Assembly: GCA_045632265.1 (NCBI GenBank) | Contig: JAZQWG010000034.1 | Location: forward strand, 1 to 41,792 | Length of the DNA stretch: 41,792 nucleotides | DNA from: Scatosoma sp045632265 | Lineage (GTDB): Bacteria > Bacillota > Clostridia > Christensenellales > Borkfalkiaceae | Reading direction: 5' to 3' | Shown here: in pieces, positions 21,191 to 29,107 of the stretch | Numbering within the stretch: position 1 is the stretch's first letter | Layout of the letters: every line of letters begins with the position of its first letter | Translations under genes and position numbers: made by a program | Notes under the pieces: generated by a model | Databases searched by the model: none | Seen by the model: only the letters and a program-made list of their open reading frames with translations | Told to the model about the DNA's origin: nothing

Positions 21191-23200
21191 TTAGCCAAGG
21201 TTAGCCCCGCTCTTCAAATCCGCTTTATCGGGAACGATAAGCGAAAGGGTGCCGTCTTCGTCTTCCGCCGCCAAAATCATGCCTTCGGAAAGTACGCCGC
21301 AAACCGTTCTAGGTGCAAGGTTGGTGACGAACACAACCTTTTTGCCCACCATTTCTTCGGGGGTGTAGTGCTTTGCAATGCCCGAAACTACCGAACGGAT
21401 TTCGTCGCCGAATTTCACCGTTTCGTGCAAGAGTTTGGAAGATTTGGGCACTTTTTCACAAGCAATAATTTCGCCTACGCGGAGTTGTACTTTTGCAAAA
21501 TCGTCAATCGTAATCGTTTCCACTTTTTCTTCTTCCTTTTCTTCCGCTTTCGCTTCTTTTTTATCTTCTTTCTTTTCTTCCTTCTTTTCCGCTACGGGCG
21601 TGCTAGCCGCAAGCGCCGCCAACTGTGCATCACGGATTTTTTCAATCTCGGGCACGAGCGTTTTGAAATCGATACGCGCGAACAAGGGCGAAATTGCTTG
21701 CACCGTCACGCTATCTCTACCACCAAAGCTTTCGCACGCTTCAAGCGTTCTGCTTTCGCCGCCAAATGCTTGGAAGATTTTTGCGCTCGTTTCAGGCATA
21801 AAGCTATCGAGCAAGGATGCGCCGATTTGGATAGCTTCAGCAAGGTTATAAAGCACGTCGTTAAGGCGAGCTTTCTTGCTTTCGTCTTTCGCAAGTGCCC
21901 AAGGCATCGTTTCGTCGATATATTTATTTGCACGTCTAAACAACGTGAAGATTTCGCTGATAGCATCCGCAATACGAAGTTCGTCCGCTTTTGCTTGTAC
22001 TTTTGCCGATACGCCCGATACGGTAGCCTTAAATTCTTCGTCGGGGGCTTCTTCGTTTGCCTTTTCACTTCTAACAACCGTGCCACCAAAATACTTGTCA
22101 ATCATCGCAACCGTTCTGCTTACAAGGTTACCAAGTACGTTTGCAAGGTCGGTGTTAAAGCGTTCGGCCACAAGTTCCCACGTAATTTGACCGTCGTTAT
22201 CGAAAGGCATTTCGTGGAGCACGAAATAACGCACCGCATCTACGCCGAAAAGACGAGCCAAGTCGTCTGCGTAAATTACGTTGCCCTTCGATTTACTCAT
22301 CTTGCCGTCCCCTTGCAAAAGCCAAGGGTGACCGAATACTTGCTTGGGCAAAGGTTCGCCAAGCGCCATAAGGAAGATGGGCCAGTAAATGGTGTGGAAA
22401 CGCAAAATGTCCTTACCGATAAGGTGCAAATCCGCAGGCCAGTACTTTTTATAGTTTTCACCGTGGTTGCCGTCCGCATCAAAGCCGATACCCGTGATAT
22501 AGTTGGTGAGCGCATCAAGCCATACGTAAACGACGTGACGGTTATCAAAATCTACGGGTACGCCCCACGTGAAAGACGTACGGGAAACACACAAGTCTTG
22601 CAAGCCTTTCAAAAGGAAGTTGTTCATCATCTCGTTTTTACGGGATACCGGTTGAATAAATTCGGGGTGCGTGTTGATATGTTCGATAAGTCTATCGGCA
22701 TATTTGCCCATCTTGAAGAAGTACGCTTCTTCCTTGGCAGGCTTCACGTCTCTACCGCAGTCGGGGCACTTGCCTTCTACAAGTTGGCTTTCCGTCCAAA
22801 AGCTTTCGCAAGGGGTGCAATACATTCCTTCGTAGTAGCCCTTGTAAATGTCGCCTTGGTCGTAGAATTTTTTGAAGATTTTGCCCACTTGTTCTACGTG
22901 GTCCTTGTCCGTCGTACGCATGAACTTGTCGTAAGACGTGCCAACCAAATCCCAAATGCCTTTGATGTTGCCTGCCACGTCGTCAACAAACGCTTGGGGC
23001 GTGACGCCCGCAGCAGCAGCTTTTTCTTGAATTTTTTGCCCGTGTTCATCCGTACCCGTTTGGAAGAATACGTCATAGCCTTGTTTGCGCTTAAAACGTG
23101 CAATAGCGTCCGCAAGCACAGCTTCGTACGTGTTCCCGATATGCGGCTTGCCCGACGTGTAGGCAATCGCCGTCGTAATGTAATAAGGTTTTTTCGCCAT
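21191..23200 (-). CDS. metG: Methionyl-tRNA synthetase with C-terminal tRNA-binding domain
   Basis: This class I synthetase charges tRNA-Met. The 669-aa protein has the HIGH-type motif PHIGNTYEAV near the start, a zinc knuckle with CTPCESFW and CPDCGRD, the KMSKS motif in DGKMSKSKGN near 300, and an anticodon-binding helical domain. It ends in a Trbp111-like OB domain (FAKVQLRVGEIIACEKV to GMILAAED). A linker of almost only Lys and Glu (EKKEEKKEDKKEAKAEEK) joins the last two parts. The start is the ATG at 23198-23200 after AGAGGTG. It heads metG-tatD-radical SAM and perhaps rsmA. Confidence 0.97.
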   Translation of the reverse strand: MAKKPYYITTAIAYTSGKPHIGNTYEAVLADAIARFKRKQGYDVFFQTGTDEHGQKIQEKAAAAGVTPQAFVDDVAGNIKGIWDLVGTSYDKFMRTTDKDHVEQVGKIFKKFYDQGDIYKGYYEGMYCTPCESFWTESQLVEGKCPDCGRDVKPAKEEAYFFKMGKYADRLIEHINTHPEFIQPVSRKNEMMNNFLLKGLQDLCVSRTSFTWGVPVDFDNRHVVYVWLDALTNYITGIGFDADGNHGENYKKYWPADLHLIGKDILRFHTIYWPIFLMALGEPLPKQVFGHPWLLQGDGKMSKSKGNVIYADDLARLFGVDAVRYFVLHEMPFDNDGQITWELVAERFNTDLANVLGNLVSRTVAMIDKYFGGTVVRSEKANEEAPDEEFKATVSGVSAKVQAKADELRIADAISEIFTLFRRANKYIDETMPWALAKDESKKARLNDVLYNLAEAIQIGASLLDSFMPETSAKIFQAFGGESRTLEACESFGGRDSVTVQAISPLFARIDFKTLVPEIEKIRDAQLAALAASTPVAEKKEEKKEDKKEAKAEEKEEEKVETITIDDFAKVQLRVGEIIACEKVPKSSKLLHETVKFGDEIRSVVSGIAKHYTPEEMVGKKVVFVTNLAPRTVCGVLSEGMILAAEDEDGTLSLIVPDKADLKSGANLG

Positions 23201-23230
23201 AATATACACCTCTTTGTTTCTTTCCACCCT

Positions 23231-23259
23231 ATTATACTACTTTTCCATAGAAAAGTAAA
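23231..23259 (-). promoter_or_regulatory. metG operon promoter
   Basis: On the minus strand TTTACT (23254-23259), 17-bp spacer, TATAAT (23231-23236). The predicted leader is about 25-30 nt with an SD. Confidence 0.78.
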
Positions 23260-23290
23260 ACGTTTTTAGGCGCATTGTTTCCCGCTTTTT

Positions 23291-23320
23291 GCATATTGCC
23301 TTGTCCTTCAAGCATATATT
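23291..23320 (+). promoter_or_regulatory. Sigma-E-like sporulation promoter of spmA
   Basis: GCATATT matches the sigma-E -35 form kmATATT, and CATATATT matches CATACAnT at 7 of 8 bases, with a 15-bp spacer (consensus is about 14). No sigma-A -35 is present at proper spacing. The -10 ends about 6 nt before the ATG, so the message should be leaderless. spmA-spmB of Bacillus subtilis is under sigma-E, which agrees. Confidence 0.62.
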
Positions 23321-23326
23321 TAGCCT

Positions 23327-23926
23327 ATGAATATCCTATTTGGCTGTATATTTTTATTATCCACCCTGCTTTTGCTCTTTCTTTCCCCCGAAATCTTTCT
23401 TTCCGCGCTTCTTGACGGCGCAAGCAAAAGCGGCACTATTTGCCTTTCTCTTCTTGCTACCTATTCCGTGTGGTTGGGGCTTATGAAGGTGTGGGAAGAC
23501 AGCGGTGTTTCACGTGGAATATCTAAACTGCTAAAACCGATTGTGAAAAAGCTGTTCAAGACGGAAGATAAACAAATCGTCGATGCGCTGTCGATGAATA
23601 TTTCCGTCAATCTTTTGGGCATATCGGGCGCAGCCACCCCGTACGGAATCAAAGCGGCGCAGCTGCTTGATAAAACGCCGCAAGCGGAATATTCTTCGGC
23701 AATGCTGTTCGTGCTAAACGCCACGTCCTTGCAACTTATCCCCACGTCCATCATCGGCGTGAGAGTTGCCATGCACAGCCTTTCCCCTATGAACGTCGTT
23801 ATCCCCACCCTTATTACCACTCTTTTTTCTACGCTGATTGCCGTAGTGCTCACAAGAGTGCTGATTCCGCCTAAAAAACGCTATGGTGCGGGGTTTATGC
23901 GCTATGTCAAGGGGGTTACGACGTGA
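23327..23926 (+). CDS. spmA: Spore maturation protein A
   Basis: SpmA is a membrane protein needed, with SpmB, for spore core dehydration and heat resistance. The 199-aa sequence has the nucleoside-recognition/Gate-type fold: helices near 1-20 and 40-55, LGLMKVWEDSGVSRGISKLLKPI, then NLLGISGAATPYGIKAAQLLD and LNATSLQLIPTSIIGVRV. Length and motifs agree with the family. The stop overlaps the spmB GTG by 4 nt. Its presence implies endospore formation, or at least a retained sporulation gene set. Confidence 0.94.
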   Translation: MNILFGCIFLLSTLLLLFLSPEIFLSALLDGASKSGTICLSLLATYSVWLGLMKVWEDSGVSRGISKLLKPIVKKLFKTEDKQIVDALSMNISVNLLGISGAATPYGIKAAQLLDKTPQAEYSSAMLFVLNATSLQLIPTSIIGVRVAMHSLSPMNVVIPTLITTLFSTLIAVVLTRVLIPPKKRYGAGFMRYVKGVTT

Positions 23927-24435
23927 AAATACTTGCGTTAATCGTGCCCTTTTTGTTTTTTGCTTCCTTTTTATTTGCGCTTTGCCGCAAAGTGAAAGTG
24001 TACGACAGCTTTACCGAAGGCATGAAAGGGGCAATCCCTTTAATCGTGTCCGTCTTTCCCTATATCGCCGCCGTCACTATGCTTAGCAAATTGCTGGACG
24101 CAAGCGGCTTAACCGATAAAATAACGGCTGTGCTTGCCCCTTGCTTTCGATTTGTGGGCATACCTTGCGAAATTGCCCCGCTCGTGTTTATGAAACCGCT
24201 TTCGGGCGGCGGCTCTATCGCCGTGCTTACCGAAATTCTTGAAAAGTACGGCGTGGATAGTTATATTTCCCGTTGCGCGTGCGTGGCTTACGGCTCGTCG
24301 GAAACGATTTTCTATATCGGCGCGGTGTATTTTGCGGGTTTGAAACGAAAAAAATTAACACTTGCGCTTGGTATTGCACTCTTTTCCTACCTGCTTTCCC
24401 TGCTTTTGTGCTGTTTGTTGTGCAAAATTATGTGA
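23923..24435 (+). CDS. spmB: Spore maturation protein B
   Basis: The 170-aa partner of SpmA has the same Gate-type fold: GMKGAIPLIVSVFPYIAAVTML, then FMKPLSGGGSIAVLTEIL with the conserved Pro-Leu-Ser-Gly-Gly-Gly, then CVAYGSSETIFYIGAVYF. It begins at a GTG within the spmA stop, so the two are translationally coupled. No clear terminator follows, only A/T-rich DNA. Confidence 0.94.
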   Translation: MKILALIVPFLFFASFLFALCRKVKVYDSFTEGMKGAIPLIVSVFPYIAAVTMLSKLLDASGLTDKITAVLAPCFRFVGIPCEIAPLVFMKPLSGGGSIAVLTEILEKYGVDSYISRCACVAYGSSETIFYIGAVYFAGLKRKKLTLALGIALFSYLLSLLLCCLLCKIM

Positions 24436-24539
24436 TTTTTTCTCATAAACATATTTACGGTTAGAAAAGTGTGATTTCTTAACATTTTTTGATTTATTGA
24501 ACTATTTTTAACAATTTTTGATTTTTGATGTGTTTTTTC
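24436..24539. other. A/T-rich spacer after spmB
   Basis: Contains repeated TTTTTGATTT-like tracts but no terminator, ORF or tRNA that I can support. Confidence 0.5.
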
Positions 24540-24568
24540 TTTACTTTTTTATCCGTTCGTGATAGAAT
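24540..24568 (+). promoter_or_regulatory. Promoter of the predicted small RNA
   Basis: TTTACT (24540-24545), 17-bp spacer, TAGAAT (24563-24568), with no ORF and no SD within the next 100 nt. Confidence 0.68.
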
Positions 24569-24574
24569 ATACTT

Positions 24575-24678
24575 GTAAATCGGTTGAGAAAACCGACGTG
24601 AAAAAGCTCATCATTTTCCCCCTTATCATATAGGTAGCTGCCTCGATATCGCAAGACGTCGGGGCGGTTATCTTTTTT
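24575..24678 (+). ncRNA. Predicted ~104-nt small RNA with C-rich motif
   Basis: The unit has its own promoter, a 5' hairpin TCGGTT/AACCGA (24580-24596), an unpaired pyrimidine stretch with CCCCCTTATC, and a terminator of 18 positions with 17 paired (24633-24650 with 24655-24672, GCAA loop) followed by TTTTTT. Five stem pairs are GU only when read on the plus strand, and would become AC mismatches on the minus strand, so plus-strand transcription is favoured. No plus-strand ORF with an SD is present. A C-rich single-stranded segment could pair with G-rich SDs. On the minus strand the same DNA holds a 21-codon ORF with a strong SD (24549-24614), so a type I antitoxin is also possible. The family is not recognised. 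Confidence 0.6.
24633..24678 (+). terminator. Terminator of the small RNA
   Basis: Nearly continuous 18-position stem with GCAA tetraloop and six T. See the small RNA entry. Confidence 0.82.
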
Positions 24679-24776
24679 CTTTGCTTTTTTGGCGCATTTT
24701 TCGCAAAATACCCCACCCAAGTATGCGTTGAGCATATTTTTCAGCGTAAACTGCCCGTCATTTTTAAGGAAACGTA

Positions 24777-24805
24777 TTGATTTTTGGACAAAGCTGTGGT
24801 ACAAT
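24777..24805 (+). promoter_or_regulatory. Promoter of the sugar-isomerase-like gene
   Basis: TTGATT (24777-24782), 17-bp spacer, TACAAT (24800-24805). The leader is about 33 nt and contains the AAGGAG SD. Confidence 0.72.
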
Positions 24806-24843
24806 GTTATCGTAGAATTTTTTTTGACAAGGAGCGTATCGTC

Positions 24844-26334
24844 ATGAGCGTTGGAAAGCAAAAAGCACGCGTGGGTTTGTACAGCGTAGGTTTGAATACA
24901 TACTGGTCGCAATTCCCCGATTTGGAAAAGAGAATTATCGGCTACAATGCCTTTATCGAAGATAAAATGGGCGAAAACTATGCGGGAATTTACAACTTCG
25001 GCTTGGTGGACAGCGTGGAAAAAGCAAAGGCGTGCGGCGAATATTTTAACGCACACAACGTCGATATCATCTTTATCCATTGCGCTACCTACGCAACGAG
25101 CGCAACGATTGTGCCCGTGCATAGAATTTGCAAAGCAAAGACGATTTTGTTAAATTTACAACCTTGTCGCCACGTCAATTATGAAAAGACGACGACGGGC
25201 GAGTGGCTTGCCCATTGCAACGCTTGCGTAGTGCCTGAAATTTGCAACGCTTTCAACCGTTGCGAGATTGAATATGAAGTGATTAGCGGGCTTCTCGGCT
25301 TGCCCGCAACCCCCGCCGTGTCCTTGACGGACGAAAAGACGGACGATTCCCCCGAAGCGATTCGTGTTTGGAAGGAAGTGGGCGAGTGGATTAACGCCGC
25401 AAGCGCCGTACGCACCTTGCAAAACACTCGTTTTGGGTTTTTAGGAAACACGTATTCGGGTATGCTCGATATGTACAGCGATTTTACCATGCTCACGGGG
25501 CAAAGCGGCATACACGTCGAAGTGCTTGAAATGTGCGATTTGAAGAGTGCATACGACAAAGTGACGGACGAAGACGTAGCAAACGAGCGCAAAAAGATTG
25601 ACGAGCTTTTCTATATCAGCGGCAATTCCCCGTCCGAGCCGCTCGCGAAAAAGCCCACGGAAGAAGCGCTTAACTGGTCGGCACGCATTTCGGCGGCGCA
25701 ACACAAGCTTGTGGAAAAGTTTGATTTGGGCTCTCTTGCGTACTATTATCACGGCATGGACAACAGCGAATACGAACAATTGCAAAAGGGCTTTATCGTT
25801 GGTTTCTCGCTTTTGACGGCAAACCACGTGCCTTGCGCGGGCGAAGGCGATTTGAAAACGGCGGTCGCCATGAAAATTTGCGATAGCTTGGGCGTTGGCG
25901 GAAGTTTTTGCGAAATCGTCACCACCGATTACGACGACGGTACGATTCTTCTTGGCCACGACGGACCTTTCCATATCCAAATTGCGGACGGAAAACCGAT
26001 TCTTCGTGAAATGGGTTTATACCACGGCAAACGTGGCGCGGGCATTTCCGTAGAAGCGAAGGTGCGCCAAGGCGATATTACCAACCTTGGATTAACGCAA
26101 ACGGGCGATGGGAAATTGAAACTTATTATCAGCGAAGGCGTATCGACGGCTGGCAAGATTATGCAAATCGGCAACACGCAAACCCCCGTTAAATTTTCCG
26201 TTGACCCCGATACGTATATGGAAAAATGGTTTAAGGAAGCGCCCACCCACCACTTCGCAATGTCCGTAGGCAAAAACGCAAGCCTTTTTGAAAAGTTCGC
26301 AAAACTGCTTTCTATCCTCTACGTAATTTTGTAA
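24844..26334 (+). CDS. L-fucose/L-arabinose isomerase-family protein
   Basis: A 496-aa protein of the fucose/arabinose isomerase fold. The N-terminal two domains contain IYNFGLVDSVEKA and VDIIFIHCATYATSATIVP. The catalytic part has VPCAGEGDLKTAVAMKI with the metal Glu, LGHDGPFH with a conserved His, and a C-terminal PTHHFAMSVG with the His pair used in AraA. Known members convert aldose and ketose sugars; many relatives act on unknown substrates. No sugar kinase, aldolase or transporter is next to it, so the substrate is open. The ATG has AAGGAG at a 9-nt gap. It is a single gene between the small RNA and a shared terminator. Confidence 0.85.
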   Translation: MSVGKQKARVGLYSVGLNTYWSQFPDLEKRIIGYNAFIEDKMGENYAGIYNFGLVDSVEKAKACGEYFNAHNVDIIFIHCATYATSATIVPVHRICKAKTILLNLQPCRHVNYEKTTTGEWLAHCNACVVPEICNAFNRCEIEYEVISGLLGLPATPAVSLTDEKTDDSPEAIRVWKEVGEWINAASAVRTLQNTRFGFLGNTYSGMLDMYSDFTMLTGQSGIHVEVLEMCDLKSAYDKVTDEDVANERKKIDELFYISGNSPSEPLAKKPTEEALNWSARISAAQHKLVEKFDLGSLAYYYHGMDNSEYEQLQKGFIVGFSLLTANHVPCAGEGDLKTAVAMKICDSLGVGGSFCEIVTTDYDDGTILLGHDGPFHIQIADGKPILREMGLYHGKRGAGISVEAKVRQGDITNLGLTQTGDGKLKLIISEGVSTAGKIMQIGNTQTPVKFSVDPDTYMEKWFKEAPTHHFAMSVGKNASLFEKFAKLLSILYVIL

Positions 26335-26345
26335 TCATAAAAAAT

Positions 26346-26372
26346 AACCCCACCCGTCAAACGGGTGGGGTT
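26346..26372. terminator. Bidirectional terminator between convergent genes
   Basis: A 12-bp GC-rich stem (26346-26357 with 26361-26372), AAA loop region, TTTTC on the plus side and TTATTTTT on the minus side. Confidence 0.88.
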
Positions 26373-26391
26373 TTCTTATTCGATTTTGTAC

Positions 26392-26937
26392 TCAATACCC
26401 AGCGGCTTCTCCCATTTCGTATGCGATTTGGATAAGTTCGGGGCGGTTTAACACGTCCCCTTTTTCTTCCACGCCTTTGCCGTACAAAACGCCCTTTTCT
26501 TCGTATCCGTCTATGCACATCGCAAAGCCTCTAAAACAAGCAAGCGTGCCGTCCATCGTGTCTTCGTCCGCTTCCGCCGCCGTCATGATATAGTAAAGCT
26601 CTTTGTTTGCAATTTCGCGCCATCTTGCCACGCATCTATCAATAACTGCTTTTAATTGCGCGCATACCGAATAGAAATACACGGGGCTTGACAAAACGAG
26701 TACGTCCGCGTCGAGAATTTTTTGCAAAACGTCGCCCATATCGTCGTTCAACGCACACTTACCCCCACTCTTTCTACAAAAGTAGCAACCCGTACAAGGG
26801 GCAATCTTCTTTTCGGCTACACGAATTTTTTCTACGCTTGCGCCCGTAGAAAGCGCGCCTTTCATAAACTCGTCGCATAAAATATCGCTATTGCCGCCCT
26901 TTCTCGGGCTACCCGATAATATAAGTATCTTTTTCAT
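26392..26937 (-). CDS. Iron-sulfur flavoprotein (NADPH-dependent FMN reductase fold)
   Basis: A 181-aa flavodoxin-like protein. It starts ILILSGSPRKGGNSD, the FMN phosphate loop, followed by CTGCYFCRKSGGKC, a compact cysteine motif (C-x2-C-x2-C-x6-C) like that of archaeal and clostridial Isf proteins, and SSPVYFYSVCAQLKAVIDR, the second FMN-binding loop. Such proteins pass electrons from ferredoxin or NAD(P)H to small acceptors, often in redox defence. The ATG follows AAAGGAA. It lies downstream of the PEP carboxykinase terminator hairpin with no visible promoter, so it probably depends on readthrough. Confidence 0.9.
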   Translation of the reverse strand: MKKILILSGSPRKGGNSDILCDEFMKGALSTGASVEKIRVAEKKIAPCTGCYFCRKSGGKCALNDDMGDVLQKILDADVLVLSSPVYFYSVCAQLKAVIDRCVARWREIANKELYYIMTAAEADEDTMDGTLACFRGFAMCIDGYEEKGVLYGKGVEEKGDVLNRPELIQIAYEMGEAAGY

Positions 26938-26958
26938 AATAAAATTCCTTTCTATTCA

Positions 26959-26990
26959 AAAAACCCGTTGGGCGTACCCAACGGGTTTTT
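26959..26990 (-). terminator. Terminator after PEP carboxykinase, before the flavoprotein gene
   Basis: A 14-bp stem (26959-26972 with 26977-26990) with a T run on the minus strand, only 22 nt upstream of the flavoprotein start. Confidence 0.85.
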
Positions 26991-27002
26991 TATTATCGAA
27001 AA

Positions 27003-28781
27003 TTATTTGGAGCAGTTCGCTTTCAAGATTGCAAGGTTATCCATGATTTCCTTGGGCATCTTGTCGCCGAAGTTATCTGCGTAGTACGTCGTGATTTCTT
27101 CTGCTTCTGCCGCCCAACGAGCTTTGTCAACAACCAAGAGTTTGTCAAGCGTAGCTGCGTCGATGTCGCAGTTTTCGATGTTGATGTCCTTTGCATAAGG
27201 AAGGTAACCGATAGCCGTTTCTTGAGCGTCTACCTTGCCATCGCAACGGTCCAAAATCCAGTCGAGAACGCGCATGTTGTCGCCGAAACCAGGCCACATG
27301 AAGTTGCCGTTTTCGTCTTGACGGAACCAGTTAACGTTGAAGATCTTGGGTTGTTTGTCTTCTGCAACCTTTGCACCCATATCAATCCAATGTTGGAAGT
27401 ATCTATCAACGGAGTAGCCCATGAAAGGTTTCATAGCCATAGGGTCGTGACGAAGAACGCCTACTGCACCCGTAGCAGCTGCCGTCGTTTCGGAGGACAT
27501 GATCGTACCTACGAACGTACCGTGGTTCCAATCTCTCGATTGATATACAAGCGGGGTCGTCGTTGCTCTTCTACCACCGAAGATAATTGCGGAAAGAGGA
27601 ACGCCTGCTTTCGAATTGAATTCGGGAGAGATGCAAGGGCAGTTTTCTGCAGGAGCGGTGAAACGGGAGTTGGGGTGAGCTGCGTTGCGGCCGCAATCGG
27701 GCGTCCAAGGCTTGCCCGTCCAATCGATAAGTTCTGCAGGAGCTTGCTTCGTAAGTTTTTCCCACCAAACGGTGTTATCTGCGGGGTTAAGCGCAACGTT
27801 GGTGAAAATCGTACCCTTCATCGTAGCCGCCAAAGCGTTGGGGTTGGATTTTTCGTTCGTACCAGGAGCAACGCCGAAGAAACCATTTTCAGGGTTAGCT
27901 GCCCAAAGTCTGCCGTCTTCACCTACGCGGATCCAAGCGATGTCGTCGCCTACGCATTGTACTTCGTAGCCAGCGTCAAGGTATTGCTTGGGAGGAATCA
28001 ACATTGCAAGGTTGGTTTTACCGCAAGCGGAAGGGAACGCAGCTGCAACGTATTTGATTTCTTTGTCTTGAGGACGTTTAACGCCAAGGATAAGCATGTG
28101 TTCAGCCATCCAGCCTTCTTTTCTACCAAGGTTGGTAGCGATACGAAGTGCGAAGCACTTTTTACCCAAAAGTACGTTGCCGCCGTAAGCAGAGTTTACG
28201 GAGATAATCGTGTTATCTTCGGGGAAGTGCATGATATATCTCTTTTCAGGATCAACGTTGCATTTTGCGTGGAAGCCTTTTACGAAATCGCCGTTTTCGC
28301 CAAGTTGATCAAGGCACATTTTGCCAACGCGCGTCATAATCATCATGTTGAGTACAACGTAGATAGAGTCGGTGATTTCAATACCGATTTTGGAGAAAGG
28401 CGAACCTACTACGCCCATCGAATAGGGAATAACGTACATCGTTCTGCCCTTGTAAGCGCCTTTTGCAATTTCGTTTACCATTGCATAAGCTTCTTTAGGG
28501 GACTTCCATTTAACAATGGAATGAGGAAGCGCGTCCGCTTCGTTTTCGCAGCAAATAAACGTTCTGTCTTCTACACGTGCAACGTCGTTTTCTGCCGTTC
28601 TGTGATAGTAGCAATCGGGCAATTTTTCTTGGTTAAGCTTAATGATTTCGCCCGTAGCGCATGCTTCTTCTCTCAAAGCGTCTCTTTGCGCATCGCTGCC
28701 GTCAATCCAAACCACTTTGTCGGGTTGAGCAAACGCTTCGCAATCTTTAACGAATTGAAGAACTTTCTTGTTGTTGGTCAT
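27003..28781 (-). CDS. pckG: Phosphoenolpyruvate carboxykinase (GTP)
   Basis: This enzyme interconverts oxaloacetate and phosphoenolpyruvate using GTP/GDP (or the reverse, fixing CO2, in anaerobes). The 592-aa length and motifs are those of the GTP class: YVIPYSMGVVGSPFSKIGIEITDS, the kinase-1a P-loop FPSACGKTNLAML near 260, and FGGRRATTTPLV later. The ATP-type enzyme is shorter with a different P-loop. SD is AAGGAG. A 25-codon ORF in the leader ends on the SD. Confidence 0.97.
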   Translation of the reverse strand: MTNNKKVLQFVKDCEAFAQPDKVVWIDGSDAQRDALREEACATGEIIKLNQEKLPDCYYHRTAENDVARVEDRTFICCENEADALPHSIVKWKSPKEAYAMVNEIAKGAYKGRTMYVIPYSMGVVGSPFSKIGIEITDSIYVVLNMMIMTRVGKMCLDQLGENGDFVKGFHAKCNVDPEKRYIMHFPEDNTIISVNSAYGGNVLLGKKCFALRIATNLGRKEGWMAEHMLILGVKRPQDKEIKYVAAAFPSACGKTNLAMLIPPKQYLDAGYEVQCVGDDIAWIRVGEDGRLWAANPENGFFGVAPGTNEKSNPNALAATMKGTIFTNVALNPADNTVWWEKLTKQAPAELIDWTGKPWTPDCGRNAAHPNSRFTAPAENCPCISPEFNSKAGVPLSAIIFGGRRATTTPLVYQSRDWNHGTFVGTIMSSETTAAATGAVGVLRHDPMAMKPFMGYSVDRYFQHWIDMGAKVAEDKQPKIFNVNWFRQDENGNFMWPGFGDNMRVLDWILDRCDGKVDAQETAIGYLPYAKDINIENCDIDAATLDKLLVVDKARWAAEAEEITTYYADNFGDKMPKEIMDNLAILKANCSK

Positions 28782-28792
28782 GATATATCTCC

Positions 28793-28870
28793 TTACATGA
28801 TATTTTTTTCTTCTTTGTTAGTGTTGGTATCCTTGGAAAAATCCATACTCGCCGTAGGGCATTTTTCCAT
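28793..28870 (-). CDS. Possible leader peptide (25 aa) upstream of pckG
   Basis: The ORF encodes MEKCPTASMDFSKDTNTNKE and five more residues. It starts after GGTGGAG, though the 3-nt gap is short. Its stop TAA overlaps the first bases of the AAGGAG SD of pckG, so ribosomes finishing the small ORF would sit on the next start. A translated upstream ORF that tunes pckG is plausible; chance cannot be excluded. Confidence 0.35.
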   Translation of the reverse strand: MEKCPTASMDFSKDTNTNKEEKNIM

Positions 28871-28887
28871 TTTCTCCACCGCTTATC

Positions 28888-28916
28888 ATTATACCATAAT
28901 TTTTCTTAATTGTAAA
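28888..28916 (-). promoter_or_regulatory. pckG promoter
   Basis: On the minus strand TTTACA (28911-28916), 17-bp spacer, TATAAT (28888-28893), giving a leader of about 100 nt that contains the 25-codon ORF. Confidence 0.82.
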
Positions 28917-29020
28917 TAGTTTTATCAAAGATTTTTCAAGGGAAACGCAAAAATTCGACTTCTTCTCTATTTTATAAAAATATTCCCCTCGCTTTTTATA
29001 AAAAAGCATTTCCCCCACGC

Positions 29021-29049
29021 TTGACAAACCCTTTCAAATGGTTTATACT
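29021..29049 (+). promoter_or_regulatory. proBAC promoter
   Basis: TTGACA (29021-29026), 17-bp spacer, TATACT (29044-29049). The leader of about 50 nt has a GATTTTGC/GCAAAAC-type hairpin before the SD but no proline codon run or T-box. Confidence 0.82.
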
Positions 29050-29107
29050 GTTAATAATCGAAAAACCTATGGTTTTGCTTTGCAAAATCGAAAAAAGGAA
29101 TTTACAC

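Noticed and set aside
21053..23269. 738-aa plus-strand ORF antisense to metG
   Set aside because: Mirror frame of a well-supported synthetase; rich in Arg, Phe and Val runs with no recognisable motif and no SD.
24541..25122. 193-aa minus-strand ORF over the small RNA and isomerase start
   Set aside because: No SD, overlaps the promoter, small RNA and 5' end of a real gene; the Lys-rich part comes from T-rich DNA.
27222..28919. 565-aa plus-strand ORF antisense to pckG
   Set aside because: Shadow of pckG with repeated Phe, Cys and Arg and no family motif.
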